The notes beneath the pieces are model-generated. The model was not told the origin of the DNA and did no database searches. It was given only the letters and a program-made list of their open reading frames with translations. Source: Streptosporangiales bacterium (GTDB taxonomy: Bacteria; Actinomycetota; Actinomycetes; Streptosporangiales; WHSR01). Taken from it: a stretch of DNA of 40,644 nucleotides. Within the stretch, counting starts at the first letter, position 1; every line of letters begins with the position of its first letter. Where the stretch lies: assembly GCA_009379995.1 (NCBI GenBank), contig WHSR01000048.1:1-40644 (forward strand), given 5' to 3'. Positions 1 to 8,259 of the stretch are shown piece by piece. The position numbers and the translations under genes are program-made.

Positions 1-78
1 CGCGGGCAGCCACTCCCGCATGTCCGGCGGCAACAGGAACGGTTGATCACGCTGGACCGGGCGATACGACTTGGCCAC
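1..78 (-). mobile_element. Start of an IS1182-type transposase, cut by the window edge
   Basis: Twenty-six codons read leftward from a GTG at 78 to the window edge without a stop. The peptide has the typical beginning of IS1182/DDE transposases: a YRPVQRDQPFLLPPDMREWL block (residues 5-24), the family's N-terminal 'YRPVDRDQ..LLPPDMREWLP' motif. The catalytic domain lies outside the window, so whether the element is intact cannot be told. It is a sign that this edge borders mobile DNA. The family call rests on this short but distinctive motif. Confidence 0.75.
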
Positions 79-192
79 ACGACATACTCCCAAGACCACC
101 AAGAGCCGGCCTTACGCGACACGCATTCTGCGACAGGCTCCAGAACATAGATTTCGGCGGAAAGTCTGAACCGGAGCTGGCATGCTGCCGCC

Positions 193-495
193 ATGACCGA
201 CCGGAGCATCGAAACGGGCGAGCGACAGGGACGCGGCCGGAACTCGGGCGGCGACGCGGTGCTCGAGCGCCTCCGCGACCTCGTCGGCGGCGAGGCGGAC
301 GACGAGGTTCAGGCCTACCACGCCGCGGAACTCGTCTTCGTGCGCGGGAGCCTCCCCGACGGGCTGCGGGCCGCGGCGAGCTGGCTGGAGGGTCGGCCGG
401 ACTTCGAGGCCCGAACACTCTGGCTCGACTCCGTACCCGGCGGGCGGGACGCGCCGCCGCAGTGGGTCGTCCACATGGTCGTCGAGACCGAGTAA
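193..495 (+). CDS. Small conserved-looking hypothetical protein, 100 aa
   Basis: A 100-residue acidic soluble protein with no signal peptide or membrane segment. It starts at an ATG with only weak ribosome-binding sequence upstream and ends 23 bp before the convergent ADP-ribosylglycohydrolase gene. The N-terminal 25 residues are polar and probably disordered. The middle is helical (LERLRDLVGG, LRAAASWLEG) and the end has alternating hydrophobics (WVVHMVVETE) that suggest a small alpha/beta fold. I do not recognise the family. The frame has the codon-position bias of a real gene. Confidence 0.55.
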   Translation: MTDRSIETGERQGRGRNSGGDAVLERLRDLVGGEADDEVQAYHAAELVFVRGSLPDGLRAAASWLEGRPDFEARTLWLDSVPGGRDAPPQWVVHMVVETE

Positions 496-518
496 CCAAG
501 CCCGAGCGGGGCGGCCGG

Positions 519-1592
519 CTACGGGTCGGGGTAACGGTCCGCCCAGCGGCCCGGAGGTCCCGCATCGCCGCGAAGCCGGGCCGCGAACTCCGCGGCGAAG
601 TCGTCGGCGAGTTTCAGGATCGCATCCCGCCCCTCGATCTGCCCGACCCAGTCGGGCGGCAACGCTGCCTCCCCGTACCGGGCGCCCAGCAGGTTTCCGC
701 AGATCGCGCCCGTCGAGTCGCTGTCGCCGGAGTGGTTCACCGCCAGCAGCAGCGCCTCCCGTGTCCCGCCGGGATGGTGGGGGGTCAAGGCGCAGTAGAC
801 AGCGATGGCCAGGGCCTCCTCCGCCACCCACCCGGCGCCGAGCGACTCCACCCGCTCCGCCGACGGGGGGCCGGCGGCGGAAACCGCGGCCCGCAGCGCC
901 GCCGTGACCTCCCCGTTGCCCGGCCAACCGGCGAGCGCCCTGAGCGCCCGTTGCACCGCGTCGGGCAACCCGTCGCCGTCCACCAGCCGACGTACGATCA
1001 GCGCGAACGCACCCGCGGCCAGGTATCCCGAGGGATGCCCGTGGGTCTGCACGGCGCATTCGACGGCGAGCCGGAACGGGTCGCCGCTCGGCACCAGACC
1101 GAACGGGGCCGACCGCATCACCGCACCGCAGCCCTTGGAGTTCGGGTTCTTGGGACGGTCCAGGGTGCCGACGCCCTCGGAACGCAGCCCGGTGATACAC
1201 GCGTTGCCGGGCGCGCGCTGGGCGTACAGCCAGGGCTGCCGGGCCAGCCAGCCGCTCGCCTCCGGGGACGGCCCCTCGTACCGCTGGGTATCGAGCCAGC
1301 GCAGGTACGCGCCGTGCACGACGGAGGGGATGGGGCGGACGCCGCAGTCCTCCCGCACCCCCGCCCGGATCAGCCCCTCCGCGGTGAACAGCGTCATCTG
1401 GGTGTCGTCGGTGACGAGGCCGCGCTCGCCGTTCATCGCCTCGAGGCCGGTCACCCCGGCCGGGCCGTGGTCGGCTCGGATCCGGTCCAGGGAGAGGAAC
1501 TCGATGGGTGCGCCCAGTGCGTCGCCGACCGCCCCGCCCAACAGGCAGCCGCGCACCCGGCCTCGGTAGTCCGGGTTCTCCGCCCCTTCCAT
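519..1592 (-). CDS. ADP-ribosylglycohydrolase family protein
   Basis: A 357-aa member of the DraG/ARH family, cytosolic di-metal enzymes that remove ADP-ribose from proteins or small molecules. The N-terminal GCLLGGAVGDALGAPIEF block (about 15-32) and TDDTQMTL (61-68) give the first metal-site residues (Thr61, Asp62, Asp63). The C-terminal NHSGDSDSTGAICGNLLGA block (about 288-306) supplies the remaining Asp/Thr ligands. Length and all three motifs are normal, so it should be active, but the target (Arg, Ser, nitrogenase reductase, DNA or a free nucleotide) cannot be read from the sequence. The nitrobindin gene lies only 5 bp upstream on the same strand, so the two are probably co-transcribed. 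Confidence 0.9.
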   Translation of the reverse strand: MEGAENPDYRGRVRGCLLGGAVGDALGAPIEFLSLDRIRADHGPAGVTGLEAMNGERGLVTDDTQMTLFTAEGLIRAGVREDCGVRPIPSVVHGAYLRWLDTQRYEGPSPEASGWLARQPWLYAQRAPGNACITGLRSEGVGTLDRPKNPNSKGCGAVMRSAPFGLVPSGDPFRLAVECAVQTHGHPSGYLAAGAFALIVRRLVDGDGLPDAVQRALRALAGWPGNGEVTAALRAAVSAAGPPSAERVESLGAGWVAEEALAIAVYCALTPHHPGGTREALLLAVNHSGDSDSTGAICGNLLGARYGEAALPPDWVGQIEGRDAILKLADDFAAEFAARLRGDAGPPGRWADRYPDP

Positions 1593-1597
1593 GGCAC

Positions 1598-2095
1598 TCA
1601 GTCGACCCGCTTGAGCTGGGCCGACAGGTGCGGCTGGAGCGGTTCCCCGACGGCGGCGAGATCGAAGGCGTACGCGAGATCGCCGCCTTCCACGATCCCG
1701 TACAGCCGATGTCCGGCGGTGACCTCCTTGGCCGTCTTGGTCCGGACGACCATGTCGGTCCGCAGCTCGACGCGGGTGCCGGTGATCTCGCCGTAGTAGA
1801 CCTCCGCGATCCCGGTGGGATGCGCCAGCAGTACCTCGACGGTGCCGTCGTCCTGCGGGCGCCAGAACCCCCGCTCCATCGCCAACGGCCGGCCGATCGT
1901 GCCGTCCTCGTCGAGCAGCCAGGTCCGGCTGGAGTAGGCGAGGAACGGCTTGCCGGTGTGCGAGAACGTCACCTCCTGGCCGAACCGGAAGCTCTCGATG
2001 GTCGGATAGCCGCCCACACCGGCTCCCTCCCAGCGTCCGAGGAGGAAGGCCAGCGGGGCAACGGCGGGGTGCATCTCGGGCTCGGGGCTGTCCAC
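1598..2095 (-). CDS. Nitrobindin-type heme-binding protein (FABP-like, THAP4 family)
   Basis: About 165 aa with the ten-stranded beta-barrel signature of nitrobindins (formerly DUF1794), which bind ferric heme and isomerise peroxynitrite to nitrate. The LGRWEGAGVGGYPTI motif near residue 15-30 is the family's GxWxGxG hallmark, followed by FGQEVTFSHTGKPFLAY and a C-terminal YAFDLAAVGEPLQPHLSAQLKR end. I chose the GTG at 2095, giving VDSPEPEMHP before the barrel, because homologues have a similar short lead-in; the ATG at 2074 is the alternative. A longer upstream frame exists but is arginine-rich and unlike the family. The gene is 5 bp from the ADP-ribosylglycohydrolase start, suggesting co-transcription. 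Confidence 0.85.
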   Translation of the reverse strand: MDSPEPEMHPAVAPLAFLLGRWEGAGVGGYPTIESFRFGQEVTFSHTGKPFLAYSSRTWLLDEDGTIGRPLAMERGFWRPQDDGTVEVLLAHPTGIAEVYYGEITGTRVELRTDMVVRTKTAKEVTAGHRLYGIVEGGDLAYAFDLAAVGEPLQPHLSAQLKRVD

Positions 2096-2123
2096 GGACA
2101 GCGAGGTTAGGCGTTCACGGTGG

Positions 2124-3686
2124 CTATGGAAAGTCCTTCCACCACCGGCGCGCCCGCGCGGTGAGCCTGCCGAGGCGACGCCGCAGCGGATCGGTACGGC
2201 GAGGGCCATCGGCCGGGAGCCGCCCGGAGACGCGTCCCTCGGCGACCCTCAGGTAGTGGTCGACGAGTTCGGTGTCGACATGGGGAAGTTTCGCGCGCAA
2301 CTCCCTGCTGCGCTCGAGCAAAGACAGCGCCTCGGACGTTGCCGCGAGTTCGCCGGGAACGACCCACCGGTTGTCCCGAAGCAGACCTGCCACCTCGGGT
2401 ACCGCCAGGATGGCCGACCCGAGGTGCTGCAGACAGCGCGCCTGACCGCCGGCGAGACCGAGCTCCGCATAGCGGTCATGGGCATCCCGCCAGCGCTCGG
2501 CGGCAAGCCGGTGTTGCTCGTCGAGCCAGGCCGCCACCCCGCGGAGCTCGATGGCGTGGGCCAGACCGGCGAGGTCGCGCTCGGCCCGAGCCAGTGCCTC
2601 GGCCAGGCCGAGATGGTCGGAGAGCACGCGCGGTCGCCTGCGGTACGGCTCGCCGCGAGGCCGCTCGATGGCCTCCGGACCGCGGGACCTGGCCTTGGGT
2701 TCCAGGTGTTCCAGGTGTTCCAGGTGTAAGGCGACGACGGCGAGGTTGACCAGCGTGGTGATCTCACCGGAGATGTCGGCCCGAGGTAGGCGTGCCCATC
2801 CGTCCTCCAGGGCGCGGGCGGCGTTCTCGAGTTCGTCGGCGGCGGCCTGGTGGTCATCGGTGCGTCGCTCCGCCTCGGCGAGATGGATCAACGCCCATTC
2901 GTGGTATCGCCGGGCCTCCAGCGCGGCGGCGCACGGATGCCGTGGCACGCGCTCCGCGATCTCCTTGGCATCCTCCAGCTCGGCTCGGGCGGCCCCGAGG
3001 TCGCCGCGAAGCCGGTGGGCCGTGGCCATCCGAAGGGCGGTGAGCTCCTCCAGATCCGGGCGGGCGGCCCGGGAGGCGATCCGTCGCAGGCTGTCGTTGA
3101 CACGGATGAGGTCGTCGAGTTCCCGCTGGCGTACGTACCACGTGTCCAGGGACCCGGCGATGACGGCAAGCTCCTCGACGGCCTGGCCCGGAAGGGGGTT
3201 GCCGTCATAGGCCCGGTCGTCGAGGAGTTGGCGCAGCGACGGTTCCTCGGCGCGGAACCAGCTCTCCGCTTCGGCCGCGGCGTCGCCGGCGAGTCCCACG
3301 CCCCAGCGCGTGGCCTGCTCGGCGAGGCGTCGGGTGGGTGAGCCGGTTGGGTCCTCACCCGGCGGCTTGGGCGGATTGATCAAACCTATGCGCTCGAGCC
3401 AAGGTCCGAGCAGCTCGCGCCACAGCCGAGCCGCCTGCCCGACCAGCCATACCAACAACAGCAGGGGCGCGACGAGGTACGCGACGATCAGCAGCGGACC
3501 TCGCAGCAACCCGCCGACCGCGCTCTCGCTGACCACGCCGCCCAGCAGCTCGATCAGGAGGTTGGGCACCATGAACGTGGCCACCGCGGCGATCCAGACT
3601 CGGTTGTCGGTCAACCGGGAACGGCGGCCTGGCCCGTCCTCGTCGGGTGTCCCGGTATCGGGCGCTCGAGGCGCCGACGTACTCAC
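2124..3686 (-). CDS. Membrane-anchored helical-repeat (TPR-like) protein
   Basis: A 520-aa protein starting at a GTG that overlaps the stop of the permease gene by 4 bp (GTGA), so the two are translationally coupled. Residues about 28-50 and 60-85 are hydrophobic and form two membrane segments. The rest is a long soluble alpha-helical region with TPR-like helix pairs, probably a protein-interaction scaffold facing the cytosol. A 9-bp repeat, three copies, encodes LEHLEHLE in the middle. A longer upstream frame is antisense or out-of-phase to the permease and is not the start. The function is unknown; its place in the operon suggests it works with the transporter proteins. Confidence 0.75.
   Translation of the reverse strand: MSTSAPRAPDTGTPDEDGPGRRSRLTDNRVWIAAVATFMVPNLLIELLGGVVSESAVGGLLRGPLLIVAYLVAPLLLLVWLVGQAARLWRELLGPWLERIGLINPPKPPGEDPTGSPTRRLAEQATRWGVGLAGDAAAEAESWFRAEEPSLRQLLDDRAYDGNPLPGQAVEELAVIAGSLDTWYVRQRELDDLIRVNDSLRRIASRAARPDLEELTALRMATAHRLRGDLGAARAELEDAKEIAERVPRHPCAAALEARRYHEWALIHLAEAERRTDDHQAAADELENAARALEDGWARLPRADISGEITTLVNLAVVALHLEHLEHLEPKARSRGPEAIERPRGEPYRRRPRVLSDHLGLAEALARAERDLAGLAHAIELRGVAAWLDEQHRLAAERWRDAHDRYAELGLAGGQARCLQHLGSAILAVPEVAGLLRDNRWVVPGELAATSEALSLLERSRELRAKLPHVDTELVDHYLRVAEGRVSGRLPADGPRRTDPLRRRLGRLTARARRWWKDFP
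2700..2726. repeat. Three tandem 9-bp repeats inside the TPR-like gene
   Basis: The unit TTCCAGGTG occurs three times head to tail and keeps the reading frame, adding Leu-Glu-His units to a helix. A slippage-prone tract of this type could vary between strains. Confidence 0.85.
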
Positions 3687-5455
3687 CGCAACGCACCTCC
3701 AGTGAGGCCACGTATGACCCGTTTCCAGGTCGTCAGCAGTACCACTGCCGGGACCAGCGAGGCGACCACCGCGCTCGCGGCCACCGTGCCGGCCGAGGCC
3801 GCGAACTGCCGGGCCTCGCCCCACAGCAGCAGCGTCAGCGGGCTGGAGCCCGGGCCGCTGATCAGGAAGCCGACGATGAAGTCGTTCCATACCAGTACGA
3901 ACTCCAAGACGGCAACGGCGACCAGCGCGGGCCGGTAGCGACGTCGACGCCAGACGCTGCCGAACGCGGCGCGCTGCCCGGTCCGCCCGAGCACCACAGC
4001 GGCCGCGAGATCGGGCGGCGCCGAGGCGAATGCCGGACGCAGGACCAGCATGGCGAACGGCAGGCCGGCGGCGGCGTGGACGAATATCAGCGGGATACGG
4101 GAGCCACCGAGCCCGAGCGTGTCCACGACGTCGCCGAGCGGCCCAGCGTACATCTGCACGGGCAACACGGCCAGCATGACGAACAGCACGACCAGCGAGC
4201 GGCCCAACCAGCGCGGCAGGCCGCCCCAGGCGAGCAGGTAGGCCGCGGGGACCGCGGCGGTCAAGACGAGCGCCGTCGCGAGAACGGCGATCACCGCCGT
4301 GCCGAACAGGGAGCGCCACAGCCCCACGTTGGCCGCCTCGACGAAGGACTCGGCGCCGAGCCCCTCGAACCGCCACCAGCCGCCGGCACCGGCCTGCGCC
4401 GGTTCGTGCCATGCGGTGGCGGCCAGTACGAGCAGCGGGAACGCCCACATGACGGCCACCACGAAACCGACGATCCAACTCGCCGAACGCTCCAGCCGCC
4501 CGGAGTAGCGGTGCTTGGCCGCCTCGCCGTCGGCCGGATACTCCGGGATCGCCCACGGCCGGCGCATCCCTCGCATGCCGACGAGCGCGACGCCGACAAC
4601 GAAGACTGACAGCAGGACGGCGAGTGCCGCGGGGCGGCCCGGATCCGGTGAGCTGGTGACCATGTGCCACCAACGCAACGCCACGACGTCAACCTCGTCC
4701 TGACTGGAGCCGGGAGTCACGATGAGGATGAGGTCGAACAGCCGCGCGGCGGCCACGATCAACGTGAGGACGACGATCGCCGTCACGGGTCGCAGGATGG
4801 GCAGCTCCAGATGCCTCAGTCGGCTGAGCCGGCTCAGCCCTTCGGCCCTGGCCGTTCTGATGACATCCACCGGAATGGCGTCCAGGCCTGCCCGGAAGAG
4901 CGACACGACATAGCCCAGCCAGGTCCACGCGAAGGCCGAGACGAGTACGAACCTGATCGATCCCGTGCCTAGCCAGACCGGGCTGGATCCGGTGAGCCGT
5001 TCGGCGGCCGCGCTCGCGATTCCGTGTTCGGGTGTCGGGTCGAAGATCATCCGGAATGCGGCGCCCGAAACCAGCAGCGAGATGCCGAAGGGCAACACCA
5101 TGACGTAGAGGAGCACACCCCACAGGCGCTCAACTCGTCGGCTGAGCAGGGCGATCCCTAAGCCAAGGCCGAGCAGGCAGATCGCCATGACCACCCAGGT
5201 GAGGCTGTTCGCCCCGGCCCGCACGGCCTCGGGGTCGGTAACCACCGCTACGAAGTTGCCCAGCCCCACGCCGTCGTCGGTGCGCAGCGCCAGCCACACA
5301 GTCCAGAGCGTGGGCGCCAGCAGGAGGCCGAGGAGAACGGCCGCGGGCAGCCCCAGAAGATAGCGGTTCGTCCGGCGCCGCGGAGCACCCGGGACCGGCG
5401 GACCCGTCATCTCTCGCGGCGCGACCTCGAGCAGCAAGCCGTGCGTGTCAGCCAT
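3683..5455 (-). CDS. Fused double permease of a carbohydrate-type ABC transporter
   Basis: A 590-aa integral membrane protein that looks like a MalF-type permease joined to a MalG-type permease. The first half has about six hydrophobic segments and a recognisable EAA loop (ARAEGLSRLSRLRHLELPILRP, about 210-230) that normally docks on the ATPase. The second half (from about 325) has a further set of membrane segments, but its EAA loop is poorly conserved (VVLGRTGQRAAFGSVWRRRRY). Such permeases are usually two separate genes. It overlaps the upstream lipoprotein gene by 8 bp and the downstream TPR-like gene by 4 bp. The substrate is not known; the CUT1 family imports sugars and related solutes. 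Confidence 0.85.
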   Translation of the reverse strand: MADTHGLLLEVAPREMTGPPVPGAPRRRTNRYLLGLPAAVLLGLLLAPTLWTVWLALRTDDGVGLGNFVAVVTDPEAVRAGANSLTWVVMAICLLGLGLGIALLSRRVERLWGVLLYVMVLPFGISLLVSGAAFRMIFDPTPEHGIASAAAERLTGSSPVWLGTGSIRFVLVSAFAWTWLGYVVSLFRAGLDAIPVDVIRTARAEGLSRLSRLRHLELPILRPVTAIVVLTLIVAAARLFDLILIVTPGSSQDEVDVVALRWWHMVTSSPDPGRPAALAVLLSVFVVGVALVGMRGMRRPWAIPEYPADGEAAKHRYSGRLERSASWIVGFVVAVMWAFPLLVLAATAWHEPAQAGAGGWWRFEGLGAESFVEAANVGLWRSLFGTAVIAVLATALVLTAAVPAAYLLAWGGLPRWLGRSLVVLFVMLAVLPVQMYAGPLGDVVDTLGLGGSRIPLIFVHAAAGLPFAMLVLRPAFASAPPDLAAAVVLGRTGQRAAFGSVWRRRRYRPALVAVAVLEFVLVWNDFIVGFLISGPGSSPLTLLLWGEARQFAASAGTVAASAVVASLVPAVVLLTTWKRVIRGLTGGALR

Positions 5456-6866
5456 GGCCGCTCCCGCGGTCGCGATCCTCGATCAGCCGGTCCTCGACGC
5501 CACGCAGGCGGCGCGCGGCGTCGTCGGCGGCGGCGCTTACCCGGTCCGTCCCGCCATCACCGACGTTCTCGAGGAAGTCCTGGAGCACCCGGAACATGCC
5601 TTGGGTCGAGCCGACCGGTCCGACGCGATCGGACAGGTCGAAGCGGAGCATCCGCCCGGCGGGCCGCGCCAACCGCTCGGCAAGCGGCCTGAGCCGGCGG
5701 GAGTATTCGGTCATCGGTGTGTCGAGGTGCGCGGCGATGAAGCCACCTCCGTGACTCGTGGAACGCGAATCGGCACCCCGGCCGCCGTCGGGGTTGATCC
5801 ACGGCAGCGGAGCGGTGGGGGTCGCCAGCCTGGTAACGAGATCGCGGGCATGCCGGTTGGACGGCTTGGCCAACACCGCTACGTCGCCGCCGACGACAAC
5901 GGGCGGGGCGTGCGGACCAGGGACCGGGTCCTCGTCGTCTCCGTCCACAGCGGGAAAGGTAAAGACCCCGACCGTGGAGGGATCCGCTGCGAAGCGGTTG
6001 ATGACGAGTTCGGCGAAGTCGGGCACGACCACCATCGCGGCGCGCCCGTACCGGAACACCTCGAGCAACGCGTCCTGGAACTGCAGCACCATGCAACGCC
6101 GCGCGCCGCCGGCGAGGGCGCCCTGCGGGCTCCACATCCGACCAAGCAACCGCAGGGCCCTGCGGACGGCGGGGCTCGTCCAGGGCCTCGGGAGGCTTGG
6201 GGCCGCCAGCCTGTCGTAGGTGTCCCTCGCCGAGGCCAACAGGACGTTTTCGAAGAAGTCGGTCAACGCCCACCCGTCGCCGCCGGCGAGGGCGAGCGGA
6301 GTCCTCCCCAGCCGGATCAGCCTGGCGTTGATCTCACGCCATTCGCTCCAGGACCGCGGCGGCTCGATTCCGTACGCCGCGAAGACGTCGGTGCGGTACC
6401 ACACAGCTGACTTGTGCGCGATTTTGAACGGCACGCCATACGGCTGCCTACCGCCGGCGTTCCCCGGGCCACGATGAAACAGCAGGTCGTCCCAGATGCG
6501 GGCGTACCGCCAGCGCTCGGCGACCGTCGGCGGCAGCGGCTCGAGGGCGTCGAGACGATCGGCGACCAATCCCGGCCGGGGTAGGAGCACGACGTCCGGG
6601 CGCCCCGTGGCGCGCGTGCCCAGTGCGGTGGAGATGTCGTCGCCGAACGGCATCATTTCGACCGAGTACTCCCGCGGCCCGAGGCCGTTCAGCACGCTGC
6701 GGAACGCCTGCAACTCCCCCGCACTCCAGGTCACCGCGACCCGTACGGTCGGCCGCAGCGACACGATCCCGGCGTTCCCGCCACATCCGACAGTGGATCC
6801 CACCGCACCGGCCGCCGGCAGCAGCGCAGCCGCCCGTAGCAGGCCCCGGCGACTCAGCTCAGCCAT
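5448..6866 (-). CDS. Extracellular solute-binding lipoprotein of an ABC transporter
   Basis: A 472-aa substrate-binding protein. I start it at the ATG at 6866 because GGGGAGGG lies just upstream and because the protein then opens with MAELSRRGLLRAAALLPAAG, a twin-arginine-like signal, followed by a Cys at about 28 that could be lipidated. The body has family-1 binding-protein character: an RVAVTWSAGELQAF strand start, a PYGVPFKIAHKSAVWYRTDVF segment typical of maltose-type binding proteins, and a long C-terminal helical lobe. The start overlaps the ATPase-like gene by 8 bp. It should sit on the outer face of the membrane and hand a solute to the fused permease. Confidence 0.85.
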   Translation of the reverse strand: MAELSRRGLLRAAALLPAAGAVGSTVGCGGNAGIVSLRPTVRVAVTWSAGELQAFRSVLNGLGPREYSVEMMPFGDDISTALGTRATGRPDVVLLPRPGLVADRLDALEPLPPTVAERWRYARIWDDLLFHRGPGNAGGRQPYGVPFKIAHKSAVWYRTDVFAAYGIEPPRSWSEWREINARLIRLGRTPLALAGGDGWALTDFFENVLLASARDTYDRLAAPSLPRPWTSPAVRRALRLLGRMWSPQGALAGGARRCMVLQFQDALLEVFRYGRAAMVVVPDFAELVINRFAADPSTVGVFTFPAVDGDDEDPVPGPHAPPVVVGGDVAVLAKPSNRHARDLVTRLATPTAPLPWINPDGGRGADSRSTSHGGGFIAAHLDTPMTEYSRRLRPLAERLARPAGRMLRFDLSDRVGPVGSTQGMFRVLQDFLENVGDGGTDRVSAAADDAARRLRGVEDRLIEDRDRGSGHG

Positions 6867-7538
6867 CCACGCCCTCCCCACCGGCCACACGCTCGCCGCC
6901 GTCGCCGCCCTGGAACATTAAGGCAGGAGCGTCCAGGCCCTGTATCCGGACTAGATCGGACGTGACCAGCACGACGGCGACACCGGAGAGGCCGTGTGTT
7001 TCCCGTCCCCCTGCCTTCTGGGCCCCGAGCAGTGCGGCCCACGTCGGCGCGTCCAGGTCGTCCTCCAGCACCACGACCGAGGGATCCGCGCGTAGTGCCC
7101 TGGCGAGTCCGGCCATCCGCCGACGTCCGACGGTGATCTCGTACGGGTACCGGTCGAGCACGTCGTTCAGCCCGTACGCGATCGCCGTCGAATGCCGGAC
7201 CTCCTTCTCCCGATGCTCGCGCGGGCGCCGTTCCACAACACATTCGGTGTAGAGGATGTTGCGCAGGACCGTGAGGTTCGGCAGCAGGCCGCCATCGGAC
7301 GGCACGAGCCGGACCCCGTGTTGTCGGGCCCGATGGTGGTCGCCGGTGACAGATCTTTCGTCGATCTTCACCCGGCCCGACCGAGGCGGTTTCAGGCCGA
7401 CGAGGACGTCGGCGACCCCCCCCCCCGGATCCGCGACGCGGGAACGATGACGGCGCGAATCTGTCCGATCTCAACGGAGAGGTTGAGCGATCCGGGCACA
7501 CCGGCAACGGTGACGTCCTCCAGCCGCAGGCCACGCAT
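6859..7538 (-). pseudogene. Degenerate, frameshifted ABC transporter ATPase-like gene
   Basis: Reading from an ATG at 7538 with a good GGGGGG ribosome site gives MRGLRLEDVTVAGVPGSLNL, a standard ABC ATPase beginning. The frame breaks at a run of 11 G and continues in another frame with VADVLVGLKPPRSGRVKIDE. Adding one G or removing two restores it. Even repaired, the Walker A loop (PASRIRGG in place of GPSGSGKS) has no lysine. The Q-loop reads VPSDGG, the signature reads EITVGRRR instead of LSGGQ, and Walker B ends LEDD. It therefore cannot be a normal ATPase. The 8-bp overlap with the binding-protein gene is still kept. It may be a decaying pseudogene, a non-catalytic subunit, or a gene read by slippage. 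Confidence 0.7.
7416..7426. repeat. Run of 11 C (11 G on the coding strand)
   Basis: A homopolymer at the exact point where the ABC ATPase-like frame breaks. It could be a phase-variation tract, a ribosomal slippage site or an assembly length error. Confidence 0.9.
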
Positions 7539-7660
7539 CGGTTTCCCCCCGGAGGTCGAGGGACAAAACGCTCGACCTCCGTCGCAAGTGGTGCCAACCC
7601 GTCGCGGGATTACGGTATCGGACCGCTGCCCGCACCGCACGGGTGCACGGCAGGCCGCCG

Positions 7661-7786
7661 CTAGTCGACGAACCGGTACAGCTTGTAGAGCAGGTAACCG
7701 GACGACGCGGCGATGACCGCGAAGATCACCACGAGCACGGCGACGTACGCGATCTGCAGCACGCCGCCGAGTCTAGTCCGAGGCAT
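7661..7786 (-). CDS. 41-aa single-span membrane microprotein
   Basis: A short ORF from ATG at 7786 to TAG at 7661, preceded by a G-rich ribosome-binding stretch (GGGCGGGG). It has a basic start (MPRTRLGG), one strong membrane helix (residues about 10-34, IAYVAVLVVIFAVIAA), and an aromatic-basic end (YLLYKLYRFVD), the plan of real single-span microproteins. The positive-inside rule puts the N terminus in the cytosol. It stands alone between the ABC locus and the dsrE-like gene on the same strand. The partner is unknown. Confidence 0.65.
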   Translation of the reverse strand: MPRTRLGGVLQIAYVAVLVVIFAVIAASSGYLLYKLYRFVD

Positions 7787-7820
7787 AGACCCCGCCCGTG
7801 ATCTTGCAGAATGAGCCATC

Positions 7821-8183
7821 TCAGTAGATCAGGGCCTGGGCACCCTCGGCCGTGACCTCCTCAACGAAGATCGACGCCCCGGCGATCCGGATGCCGGGGA
7901 CCACGTCCTCCGCGCCGAAACCCCGGCGCGCCGCGCACTGGGTGCAGACAGTCACCTTGCCGGCCGCCAGAACCGTCTGGAGTAGATCTTCGAGCGAGGC
8001 GGCCTCGGGTAGCTCGAACTCCTTCGCTTTGCCGGGCAACGCCAACCACGTCGCCTCACCGGTAAGCCACAGCGACACCTCGACCCCCGTCGCGGCGGCG
8101 GTCGCCGCGACCGTGAACGCCTGGTTGCACGGCTCGGGGGCATCGAAGCCCGCTGTGGCCTTGATCACAAGGGACCGCACCAT
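7821..8183 (-). CDS. DsrE/DsrF-like small protein
   Basis: A 120-aa alpha/beta protein of the DsrE superfamily, whose better-known members relay sulfur as persulfides. It shows the family pattern LVIKATAGFDAPEPCNQAF with a helix start at Cys19, a GVEVSLWLTGEATWL strand-helix, and a VCTQCAARRGF motif with a CxxC pair that could carry sulfur. The likely -10 box TAAGGT lies 6 nt before the ATG, so the mRNA may be leaderless. Role in sulfur transfer is inferred from family membership only. Confidence 0.8.
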   Translation of the reverse strand: MVRSLVIKATAGFDAPEPCNQAFTVAATAAATGVEVSLWLTGEATWLALPGKAKEFELPEAASLEDLLQTVLAAGKVTVCTQCAARRGFGAEDVVPGIRIAGASIFVEEVTAEGAQALIY

Positions 8184-8238
8184 GCCTGCACCTTACATGC
8201 CCATATTAGGAGGATCCGGCGCGCGGTGCTCGCCGATG

Positions 8239-8257
8239 GCTCGCGTGCGTCGCTCAC
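8239..8257. repeat. Dispersed 19-bp repeat, copy 1
   Basis: GCTCGCGTGCGTCGCTCAC, found again at 16112-16130 and 25676-25694, here just past the stop of gatD. Confidence 0.85.
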
Positions 8258-8259
8258 GG

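Noticed and set aside
3687..4673. A 5' extension of the TPR-like gene giving 849 codons
   Set aside because: It runs inside the permease gene in another frame and is Arg-rich. The GTGA overlap gives a clear start at 3686.
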